Assembly: GCA_030378035.1 (NCBI GenBank)
Contig: JAUCGI010000049.1
Span: 1 to 34,943 of the forward strand
DNA length: 34,943 nt
Direction: 5' to 3'
Origin: Desulfobacterales bacterium HSG2
Lineage (GTDB): Bacteria > Desulfobacterota > Desulfobacteria > Desulfobacterales > 4be13
Shown here: positions 6,823 through 13,764 of the stretch, piece after piece
Numbering within the stretch: the first letter of the stretch is position 1
How the letters are laid out: every line of letters starts with the position of its first letter
Notes under the pieces: model-generated
The model's input: only the letters and a program-made list of their open reading frames with translations
Told to the model about the DNA's origin: nothing
The model's database searches: none
Made by a program: the position numbers and the translations under genes

Positions 6823-8970
6823 ATGAACCGAGAAAAGTTTGCAGATTCCCGCACCCGGGACATGGTGAGCAAATTGGCCCGGGATGAGACAGGCAAACGC
6901 CAATACTATCGCCCTGTTTACTCACTGCACAAGTGGTGGGCACGCCGTCCCGGGGCGCTGTTCCGATCCCTCATTCTTTTGGCGACAGGCTCAACAGGGA
7001 GCCTTTTCACCACAAACAGCGGTTCTCTCTCTCCGCACAGCGAGTATTTCAGAAGCCACAACTTGGAGGATGTCGTGATTCTTGACCCCTTCATGGGAGG
7101 AGGCACAACCCTGGCGGAGGCAAACCGGCTCGGGGCAAAGGTTGTCGGCTGCGATCTCAACCCTGTCTCCTTCTGGATTGTGCGTGAGACGCTCAAGCCG
7201 ACAGATTTGGAGAAACTCGCCGAGTATTTTCACCAGTTGGAACAGACTGCCGGTGAGAAAATCAGATGGCTGTACAAAACCGAGTGTGTCCGCTGCAAAT
7301 CCCGGGCGGACAGTCTGTATGTCTTCTGGGTGCGTTATGTCAGATGCCCGCATTGCGGGGAGAATGTTTATCTGTTCAAGCGGACGTTGCTGAACAAGGG
7401 GCTGAGCCGGAACAAGCCGCCCTCTCCCGACAATCCCGCCACCGTCTTCTGTCCGGAATGCTTCTTTCTGAACGACTGGCCGGGTGAGGGGGACTGTGTG
7501 TGCCAGTCGTGTGAGTCTGTTTTTTCGCCGATGACAGGGACTTATGACAGAGGCCGCTATGTTTGTCCCCGATGCCGGGGAGAGAAAACATCGCTCATCA
7601 GGAGGCTGGAAACCGGCGAAAAAATGGGTGAGGCGCTTTTGGCTGTCGAATACTGGTGTGACAAGTGCGGCGACCGGCTTTACAAGTCCCCTGATGAGGC
7701 GGATTTCGAGAAACTTTCACAGATTCAGCTCACCGTGAGAGAATGTGAGGGGGATATGATCATTCCCAGGCAGAAGATTTCGGAGGGGACGTCATCTGTT
7801 CGGTGGAGGAAGCACAACTATCAGTGCTATCATGAAGTTTTCAATGCCCGTCAGTTGCTCGCCTTCAATTATCTGATACAGGCAATCCGGGAGATTCCGG
7901 AAGAGGAATATCGCAATGCGTTCATAACGGCATTCTCCAACTCACTGGAATACAACAACATGATGACGCCCTACAATTACCCGCACCGGAAGCTGCATCA
8001 CCTTTTCAACCATCATGCCATGCCCCTGACGACGACACCTGTGGAGAACGCGGTCTGGGGTGCGGGCAAAGACGGGGCCGGCACTTTCTCAAACTGCTAC
8101 CGGCGGTATCTCCGTGCAAAGGAGTATTGCCAGGCGCCCTATGACAAGTTCAAGGATTCGCGGGGCACGATTCGGACCGTCCGTTCCGAGGACGGGAAAA
8201 TATCCGCCAACTTTGCGTCATCCTTTGAGGAACTGAGACGGACGCCGAGAGGGGCCCTGCTCCTCTGCGGAGACTCGTCAGACATCCCTTCCGTCCCGGA
8301 TGACTCCGTTGATTTCGTGATCACCGATCCGCCCTATTTTGACAGCATCCATTACTCAGAACTGTCAAACTTCTTCTATGTGTGGCTGAAATCCGTCACG
8401 GATCACCCCTGTTTCACTTCCGACCATGTCCCGACGGAGCAGGAGGCGATTGGCAATGCGGGAATGAACAAGGGGGAGCGGGAATACAAAAGGTTGCTTT
8501 CATCCGTGTTCAGGGAGAGCGGAAGGGTGCTGAAACATGACGGAAAGCTTGTTTTCACGTTTCACCACACAAAATGGCGGGTCTGGTGGGGACTCCTCGG
8601 AGCGATCACCGAGAGCGGCTTCCGTGTCGCCGATTATTTTCCCGTGATGAGCGAGTACAAAGTCAGTCCGCATATTCGGAACAAGCAGGCGCTCGACATG
8701 GATTTGGTGCTTGTTTGCCGAAAAAGGGAGAGAGGGGACAAGCCGTTGTCTCTGTCACCGACAGAGGTTCTGGAGCGTGTGACAGATGACCTGCTCTCAG
8801 AAGGTGCGAGCGACAATAGGCTGTTTCTGCATTTCATGGGGCAATTGCTGAAGACGGCGAGTTCGGTCCGGGAAAGGGAGGGGATAACGTACAACTGGTT
8901 TGCAGATGCGCTGTCGCATTTTGACAACTGCCTGGCAGATGCGGAGCGAGTCCCTGGGAATCATATTTAG
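6823..8970 (+). CDS. DNA methyltransferase with zinc ribbons (DUF1156/COG1743-like)
   Basis: A 715-residue DNA methyltransferase, probably N6-adenine or N4-cytosine type. YSLHKWWARRPGALFRSLI (about 27-45) is the N-terminal hallmark of the DUF1156-like group. The SAM-binding motif is DPFMGGGTTLAEA from residue 88, followed by GCDLNPVSFW. The catalytic motif is DPPYFDSIHYSEL from residue 501. Between them, residues about 155-290 hold at least four CxxC pairs (for example CVRCKS, CPHCGE, CPRCRG, CDKCGD), a series of zinc ribbons that may help recognise DNA. The gene follows a HaeII-family nuclease remnant, and before an element insertion its start was probably two bases from that gene's stop. 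It is thus the M gene of a type II R-M locus and may now act as an orphan methylase. Only a weak GAGG ribosome site is seen. Confidence 0.85.
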   Translation: MNREKFADSRTRDMVSKLARDETGKRQYYRPVYSLHKWWARRPGALFRSLILLATGSTGSLFTTNSGSLSPHSEYFRSHNLEDVVILDPFMGGGTTLAEANRLGAKVVGCDLNPVSFWIVRETLKPTDLEKLAEYFHQLEQTAGEKIRWLYKTECVRCKSRADSLYVFWVRYVRCPHCGENVYLFKRTLLNKGLSRNKPPSPDNPATVFCPECFFLNDWPGEGDCVCQSCESVFSPMTGTYDRGRYVCPRCRGEKTSLIRRLETGEKMGEALLAVEYWCDKCGDRLYKSPDEADFEKLSQIQLTVRECEGDMIIPRQKISEGTSSVRWRKHNYQCYHEVFNARQLLAFNYLIQAIREIPEEEYRNAFITAFSNSLEYNNMMTPYNYPHRKLHHLFNHHAMPLTTTPVENAVWGAGKDGAGTFSNCYRRYLRAKEYCQAPYDKFKDSRGTIRTVRSEDGKISANFASSFEELRRTPRGALLLCGDSSDIPSVPDDSVDFVITDPPYFDSIHYSELSNFFYVWLKSVTDHPCFTSDHVPTEQEAIGNAGMNKGEREYKRLLSSVFRESGRVLKHDGKLVFTFHHTKWRVWWGLLGAITESGFRVADYFPVMSEYKVSPHIRNKQALDMDLVLVCRKRERGDKPLSLSPTEVLERVTDDLLSEGASDNRLFLHFMGQLLKTASSVREREGITYNWFADALSHFDNCLADAERVPGNHI

Positions 8971-8973
8971 CCC

Positions 8974-8996
8974 AAAGAATCGCTCATTTTAGGTAT
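8974..8996 (+). repeat. Solo end of the MITE family seen at 29424-29587
   Basis: The bases aaagaatcgctcattttagg directly after the methyltransferase stop match the right end of the element at 29566-29589 with one mismatch. No opposite end is nearby, so it is a solitary arm or a decayed copy. The rest of 9000-9080 shows nothing clear. Confidence 0.6.
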
Positions 8997-9095
8997 ATAA
9001 CAGACGTTCAGAAAAATGACGACAAACCGGAAAGGTCCGGGCACATGTTGAAATTTATGTCTGAGCATCTACAAACAATACAGGAGGAATGGCCT

Positions 9096-9803
9096 ATGAG
9101 AATAATGATGATGACACTGATCAGTCTCTTGATGATGAGTGTTCCCATGTATGCCTAGGAAAAACTTGTCTTTGCGACGTTGGACAGTCCGCTGAATGCA
9201 ACGATCGGTGCGAAAGTTTTGCAGGAAGCGTATCAGCGGATTGGCATTCAGACTGACTTGCAAATACTGCCCTCTGAACGGGCACTCAACATGGCAAACA
9301 ACGGTGAGTTCGACGGAGAGGGGATCCGGATCAGGGAAGTTCAGGATATCTATCCGAATTTGCGGAGGGTGCCTGTGGTCGTGCTTGCCATGGAGGCCGT
9401 GGTGTTCACGAAAGATGTCATCTTTGAGGTCAGGGGATGGGAAAGCCTGAAACCCTATACCATAGGGATATTGCGAGGTTCAAAGTTTGTGGAACTCGGC
9501 ACACGGGGATTGAAAGTTGAACAGGTCACATCGTACAGACAAGTTCTTTTAAAGCTCAACTCCGGAAGAACCGATGTGGCGGTGATGGCCCGAACAAACG
9601 GAATGCTGGAAATCGGGAAATTGAATATGAAAGGCATCAGAGTGCTTGAGCCTCCGCTGATCAGAGTCAATCTCTATCACTATTTGCACAAAAAACATGA
9701 ACGCCTCATTCCAAAAATCACACAGGCGTTGCGGGAAATGGTGGAAAAAGAGCGCCCCAAAGAAATTTGGGAGCAGGTCATAGCAGAGGCAGGCAGCAAA
9801 TAA
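9096..9803 (+). pseudogene. Periplasmic solute-binding protein (SBP_bac_3 type) with early TAG
   Basis: The real start is the ATG at 9096, with an AGGAGG ribosome site at 9081-9086. It encodes a 20-residue signal peptide (MRIMMMTLISLLMMSVPMYA) that stops at a TAG (9156-9158). The same frame then continues as EKLVFATLDSPLNATIG to the end at 9803. The natural reading would be ...MYAQEKLVFAT, so a single CAG to TAG change explains the stop, exactly at the expected signal-peptidase site. The mature part is a family-3 extracellular binding protein of about 215 residues, with SERALNMANNGEFDGEGIRI and a C-terminal LREMVEKERPKEIWEQVI. Such proteins often feed a HAMP sensor, and one follows. Translation from the internal ATG at 9180 would give a cytosolic, non-exported protein. 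Confidence 0.78.
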
Positions 9804-9837
9804 TCACGTTCCAAGGGGGATGTTGGCGCGCCGTCCT

Positions 9838-9861
9838 CCCCCGGATCCGTTATAATCAGCA
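9838..9861 (+). repeat. Solo repeat arm upstream of the sensor gene
   Basis: The ccggatccgttataatcag sequence matches the right arm of the 6440-6749 element apart from a few bases at its outer side. It lies 20 bases before the sensor start at 9881 and includes a perfect TATAAT. No left arm is nearby. It could supply a -10 box, but no convincing -35 box is placed 17 bases upstream. Confidence 0.65.
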
Positions 9862-9880
9862 CTTCTGAAAGGATGGAACT

Positions 9881-10900
9881 ATGTACAATGAAAGTGTCAG
9901 CATCAAAAAGTCTGTTGCCGCATCCCTCATAAAAAAGGTGTTCGGCATCTATTTTGTTCTGACGATAATGGTCACTCTCACTCAACTGAGCATCGAGTAT
10001 TTTCATGTGAAGGAAAGCATCATAAATGACATCATGAAGATGGAGAAATCCTTTGAACCCGGCATTTCCGGCACATTGTGGGATTACGATTGGCGCAACC
10101 TGCGTCTGATCCTTTTCGGGATAAACGAACTGTCGGCAGTCGTCGGTGTGAGGATTGACAATGCTCAGGAAACGGAGGTCGGCGCCGCGGGCGTCATCCT
10201 CAGAGGAGAGAGACAGGTTCATGTCGCTCCGGATGGAGAGAGCTTTGCCTCGTCATCCGACACCTCCTTCACACCGATGAGGGGACTGTTCTCCCACAGC
10301 TTTGACATTGACTATGAGAATACGGTGAGCGGCAAGTCCTATGTTGTTGGCAAGGCCACGATCTACTCGTCATCGGGGGTGGTGATTGACCGGATAAAGT
10401 ACGGCTTCTTCCTGATCATTGTCAACTCGGTCATCAAGACGGCCGGGTTGTGGGTCATCATTTTCTTCTTTGCGCGCAGAATCATAGGAAGGCCGCTTGC
10501 CGTCCTGGCCGAATCCGCTGAACGGATGAACCCCAACAACCCCGACTTTTCTGAGATCAGGCGATCTTCTGAGGAAAGGAGACTCCTTCAGTCCGAGAAC
10601 GAGCTGGGGATTCTGGCCCGGAGCTTCGACAGAATGAGAGACGCCATCTTGGAGAGAATGGACAATCTGCACAGAGTCAGAGATGTCGGGGAGGATCTGG
10701 CCGTCATCCGTGATATTCCCGCAACCTTCGCACGGGTGGTGGGAACAATGGGAGAGAAGTTCGCCTTCGGAAAGGGAACGCTGTTCCTGCCGGACAGTCA
10801 GAATGTGCTGAGACCTGAGGGAGAGGATGCCGACACAGACGCGTCATGCCTCCCTAAATCCATTATAATCATAACATATTTTAGGAGACAGACATTATGA
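9881..10900 (+). CDS. HAMP-domain membrane sensor, C-terminal output lost
   Basis: The product has 339 residues. A membrane helix near residues 19-39 (VFGIYFVLTIMVTLTQLSI), a periplasmic domain of about 120 residues with GTLWDYDW (a motif common in two-component and cyclase sensors), a second membrane helix near 172-198, and a HAMP segment (RRIIGRPLAVLAESAERM) are followed by the beginning of a GAF-like domain (about 265-320). At about base 10853 the frame enters a repeat arm (taaatccattataatcat), and the last 16 residues are repeat-encoded. A kinase or cyclase output domain is missing. The gene follows the periplasmic binding protein, so the two probably formed a ligand-sensing pair. As it stands it cannot signal by phosphorylation. 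Confidence 0.72.
   Translation: MYNESVSIKKSVAASLIKKVFGIYFVLTIMVTLTQLSIEYFHVKESIINDIMKMEKSFEPGISGTLWDYDWRNLRLILFGINELSAVVGVRIDNAQETEVGAAGVILRGERQVHVAPDGESFASSSDTSFTPMRGLFSHSFDIDYENTVSGKSYVVGKATIYSSSGVVIDRIKYGFFLIIVNSVIKTAGLWVIIFFFARRIIGRPLAVLAESAERMNPNNPDFSEIRRSSEERRLLQSENELGILARSFDRMRDAILERMDNLHRVRDVGEDLAVIRDIPATFARVVGTMGEKFAFGKGTLFLPDSQNVLRPEGEDADTDASCLPKSIIIITYFRRQTL
10852..10872 (+). repeat. Solo repeat arm truncating the sensor gene
   Basis: Bases 10852-10872 (ccctaaatccattataatca) match the right arm of the 6440-6749 element with one change. They replace the 3' end of the sensor gene and sit about 25 bases before the serpin start. An AGGAGA ribosome site for the serpin lies just downstream (10884-10889). 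Confidence 0.7.
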
Positions 10901-12111
10901 AGATAGCACAAATAATCGTAACCATTTTTTGGGGGATGTCGCTTCTTATATCCGACGCCCCTGCCCAAGCTCAGGAGAATCCAGACATGAACGCACTTGT
11001 TAAAGGAAACACCGCTTTTGCACTTGACCTTTACGGAAAACTGAAAAAGGAAAAAGGGAATCTGTTTTTCTCGCCGTACAGCATATCCACAGCGCTTGCC
11101 ATGACTTATGCAGGTGCCCGCGGGAATACCGAAAAAGAGATGGCGAGCACCCTTCATTTCACATTGACCCAGGAACGCCTGCATCCCGCATTCGCCTCAT
11201 TGGAAGAGGGCTTGGATGCTGTTCGGGAAAAAGGAGACATTCAACTGAATGTCGCAAATGCGCTTTGGCCTCAGAAGGGCTATGAATTTCTTCCGAAGTT
11301 CCTTGAACTGACAAAGAAAAATTACGGGGTCCTGATTACTCACCTCGACTATGTGCATGCTTACAAAGCCGCACGCAAGACGATCAACGACTGGGTTGAA
11401 AAGAAAACAGAACATAAGATCAGCGACCTGATACAACCGGGAGTTCTCGATCCCCTGACACGTCTGGTGCTGGTCAACGCAATCTATTTCAAAGGAAACT
11501 GGATGAACCAGTTTGATAAAAGCCTGACAGAAGATGAGCTGTTCTGGCTGTCGGCTGAAAAATCGGTCAAGACACCCATGATGACCCAGAAAGAAAAATT
11601 TCTGTATGCGGAAACCGATGATTTGCAGATTCTCAGCCTCCCTTATGTCGGATTCGATCTCTCTATGACGGTGCTTCTGCCCAAAAAACGTGACGGCCTC
11701 TCCGAAATTGAGAACGCCCTCACAACAGAAACCTTGAAAAAATGGACGGGGAATCTCAGAATGAGAGAAGTCCTGGTCTTTATTCCGAAATTCAAGCTGT
11801 CCTCCGGGTTCAGTCTCAGCGAGACGCTTAAGTCAATGGGCATGGTTGAAGCCTTTGGCAAAAAGGCTGATTTCTCCGGTATGGAGAGTAAAAAAGAGTT
11901 GTCCATCAGCGCTGTCATCCACAAAGCTTATGTTGATGTCAACGAAGAAGGGACCGAGGCGGCTGCGGCGACAGCGGTTGTCATGACAACAAGAAGTGCA
12001 TTCAGACCGGAACCTCCGGCCACTTTCCGCGCCGATCATCCGTTTATTTTCCTGATTCGTGATAACAATTCGGGAAGCATTCTCTTTCTTGGAAGAATCG
12101 AAAAGCCGTAG
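10897..12111 (+). CDS. Secreted serpin (serine protease inhibitor), predicted P1 arginine
   Basis: A 404-residue serpin with an N-terminal signal peptide (hydrophobic to about residue 24, then AQAQENPDM). The fold signatures are all present: NLFFSPYSISTALAMTYAGA, VLVNAIYFKGNW, and the C-terminal DHPFIFLIRD plus ILFLGRI. The reactive-centre loop hinge EEGTEAAAATAV (350-361) has the small residues needed for loop insertion, so it should be inhibitory. Counting from the hinge glycine (P15 = G352), P1 is R366 and P1' is S367, predicting trypsin-like targets. It is probably exported to the periplasm or beyond. An AGGAGA ribosome site at 10884 supports the start. A four-base overlap with the truncated sensor before it is fortuitous, since that overlap is in repeat-derived sequence. 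Bacterial serpins are uncommon and often considered transferred. Confidence 0.92.
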   Translation: MKIAQIIVTIFWGMSLLISDAPAQAQENPDMNALVKGNTAFALDLYGKLKKEKGNLFFSPYSISTALAMTYAGARGNTEKEMASTLHFTLTQERLHPAFASLEEGLDAVREKGDIQLNVANALWPQKGYEFLPKFLELTKKNYGVLITHLDYVHAYKAARKTINDWVEKKTEHKISDLIQPGVLDPLTRLVLVNAIYFKGNWMNQFDKSLTEDELFWLSAEKSVKTPMMTQKEKFLYAETDDLQILSLPYVGFDLSMTVLLPKKRDGLSEIENALTTETLKKWTGNLRMREVLVFIPKFKLSSGFSLSETLKSMGMVEAFGKKADFSGMESKKELSISAVIHKAYVDVNEEGTEAAAATAVVMTTRSAFRPEPPATFRADHPFIFLIRDNNSGSILFLGRIEKP

Positions 12112-12124
12112 CCCGGCTTTCAGT

Positions 12125-12443
12125 GGGTGTAATTCAAGACGGGCGTGTCCTACCTCCACCTGTCATTCCGGGCAAAACTGAAAAAATGGGACATTTTTTC
12201 AGTTTCCACCTGTCATTCCGGGCAAAACTGAAAAAATGGGACATTTTTTCAGTTTTGACCCGGAATCCACCGCCGCCGAAGTCGGAAAATGTCCGCCTTT
12301 CCGTTTGATCGGAATGACATGGGGTAGATGGGACACACCCTTCAAGACCGTCGGCAAACATTTTAACAGGATTGCAACCCGTTGATATTTATTAATCTCA
12401 GTCTGTTGAAAATCTGTTCATCCGACAGCCGTGAATTACACCC
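12125..12443. mobile_element. Second copy of the 112-bp MITE, split by a nested element
   Basis: The left end gggtgtaattcaagac (12125-12140) and the remainder (12349-12443, ending tgaattacaccc) match the copy at 1225-1336 closely in sequence. Together they are 111 bases. Between them lies a 200-bp nested insertion. The outer flanks (gctttcagt and gattttcac) are no longer recognisable as a duplication. It lies between the serpin stop and the permease start, and an apparent reading frame across it has no protein character. Confidence 0.85.
12141..12340. mobile_element. 200-bp nested palindromic element with 8-bp target duplication
   Basis: Inserted inside the MITE at 12125-12443 and flanked by ttcaagac on both sides (12133-12140 and 12341-12348). 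The ends are inverted (gggcgtgtcc against ggacacaccc, continuing imperfectly through cacctgtcattccg). Inside is a 50-bp tandem duplication (starts 12156 and 12206) carrying a palindrome: the tgtcattccgggc arm, an aaactgaaaaaatg core and its inverse, then gacccggaatcca. The same arms flank different cores at 16907-16971 and 17171-17252. Confidence 0.8.
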
Positions 12444-12461
12444 GATTTTCACTTAAATTAA

Positions 12462-13703
12462 ATGGAAAACAACATCGATTTTTATACATATCTGTGGAAA
12501 AGGCTCCCCCTCATCTTGATGTTCACAAACGGCTACATCATTTACCGCCTCCTTGTGATCACAAAGCTGACAGACACTTTTGTGTTCTGGAGCCTGGAAA
12601 AAAGCCGGGGCAGGGTGAACCGCATCTGTCTTTATATCATAATGGTGACAGCACTCCTCTCTTTTTTCATTCCGAACGCTGTCACCGTGCTTATCCTGCT
12701 CCCCATCCTGAAGACCATTGAGCAGGATATTGTCTCGCAGACGGACGGTATCTCCCTGTCCACCGCCCTGACCCTGTCGGTCATTTACGGCGCAAATATC
12801 GGCGGCATGGGGTCGCTCATCGGCAGCCCGGCCAATCTACTTATGATCGGTGCATTGGACCTGTACAGCGTACCCGGACGGGAGCAGATCAGCTTTTTTA
12901 GCTGGTTTCTCTGGTCCGTGCCTCTGGTGACGCTTTTTGCCGGCGCTGCCTGGATTCTGATTGCAACAATGGCTGTGCCGAAACAGGCAAAGAGCATTAC
13001 GATTCAGTTGGAAGGGGCGGCGAATCACGGGCCGGTTCCGCCGGAACAGAAAGCGGGCGCGCTCTTATTCTTCTTTTTTCTCTTCTTCTGGATCGGCGAA
13101 TCCGTCTTAAAAGAAGCGGTTCCCGTGTTTGAATCCGCTGAATCGCCTGTCTGTCTCTCCTTTTTCGCTCTTTTCCTTTATTTCGCATTCATCCGGCTCG
13201 GCCCTGCCGCAGCGCCGCTTCTGCATCCGAAAGATATGATTACCGGAGTTCCCAAACGCGGGATTCTTTTCCTGGGCCTCCTTGTTCTGCTCATTCTCAT
13301 TGTCCGGTTTTTCCGGCTTGACAAGCAGGCCGCAGATGTGCTCTTGTCCGTCATCTCTCCGGATATTCCGCTCTTTGCCATGACCTTTCTGACCGTCATA
13401 ACCGTGATTTTTCTCACCGAACTACTGAGCAACACGGTGGTCTCAACCGCGTTTTTTCCCATCGCCTTCTATGTCTCAATCGGCCGCGGCATATCCCCGC
13501 TTTTCCTCATGATCGCTGTCTCCATTGCCTCCACATGCGCATTCATGTCCCCAGTTGCCACGCCCTGCAATGCGCTGGCCTTTGGAGAGATGAAGGGGAC
13601 GTCTTTCAGAAAGATGGTGGTTTTGGGATCGATGCTGAATCTTATAGGGGCGTTTCTGATGAGCGTCTGGTTGCAGTTTATTATTCCTTTTATATATCAT
13701 TGA
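12462..13703 (+). CDS. SLC13/DASS-type anion permease
   Basis: A 413-residue integral membrane protein with about ten hydrophobic segments. It resembles the SLC13 (divalent anion:sodium symporter) and ArsB/NhaD superfamily. The paired signatures of the two inverted repeats are visible: SFFIPNAVTVLILLPI with GANIGGMGSLIGSPAN in the first half, and LLSNTVVSTAFFPIA (the SNT motif) with MSPVATPCNALAFG in the second. The substrate could be sulfate, dicarboxylate or another oxyanion; the sequence does not tell. The start is 18 bases after a repeat element and has no ribosome site, so the natural promoter and leader may have been replaced. The protein is slightly shorter than the usual 450-500 residues, and a first helix could be missing. 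Confidence 0.82.
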   Translation: MENNIDFYTYLWKRLPLILMFTNGYIIYRLLVITKLTDTFVFWSLEKSRGRVNRICLYIIMVTALLSFFIPNAVTVLILLPILKTIEQDIVSQTDGISLSTALTLSVIYGANIGGMGSLIGSPANLLMIGALDLYSVPGREQISFFSWFLWSVPLVTLFAGAAWILIATMAVPKQAKSITIQLEGAANHGPVPPEQKAGALLFFFFLFFWIGESVLKEAVPVFESAESPVCLSFFALFLYFAFIRLGPAAAPLLHPKDMITGVPKRGILFLGLLVLLILIVRFFRLDKQAADVLLSVISPDIPLFAMTFLTVITVIFLTELLSNTVVSTAFFPIAFYVSIGRGISPLFLMIAVSIASTCAFMSPVATPCNALAFGEMKGTSFRKMVVLGSMLNLIGAFLMSVWLQFIIPFIYH

Positions 13704-13764
13704 TCTACACGGATTATGGGTAAGAAACTTCCATCAAATAGACACTCAGTAATAAATAAGATAA

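Noticed and set aside
6403..6943. Several overlapping reading frames in 6403-6943 as small genes
   Set aside because: They are translations of the cgcgga-rich palindromic element and of the methyltransferase's opposite strand, with arginine/serine-rich nonsense composition and no ribosome sites.
7082..7738. Alternative frames within the zinc-ribbon methyltransferase
   Set aside because: The main frame has complete catalytic and zinc-binding motifs. The others are shadows of GC-rich coding sequence.
9156..9158. TAG in the binding-protein gene as a pyrrolysine codon
   Set aside because: It lies at the signal-peptide cleavage site of a non-methyltransferase protein. A simple CAG to TAG mutation is a better explanation, and no pyl gene is in the window.
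12123..12361. Open frames across the nested MITE
   Set aside because: They repeat the same residues because of the 50-bp duplication, and run across insertion boundaries.
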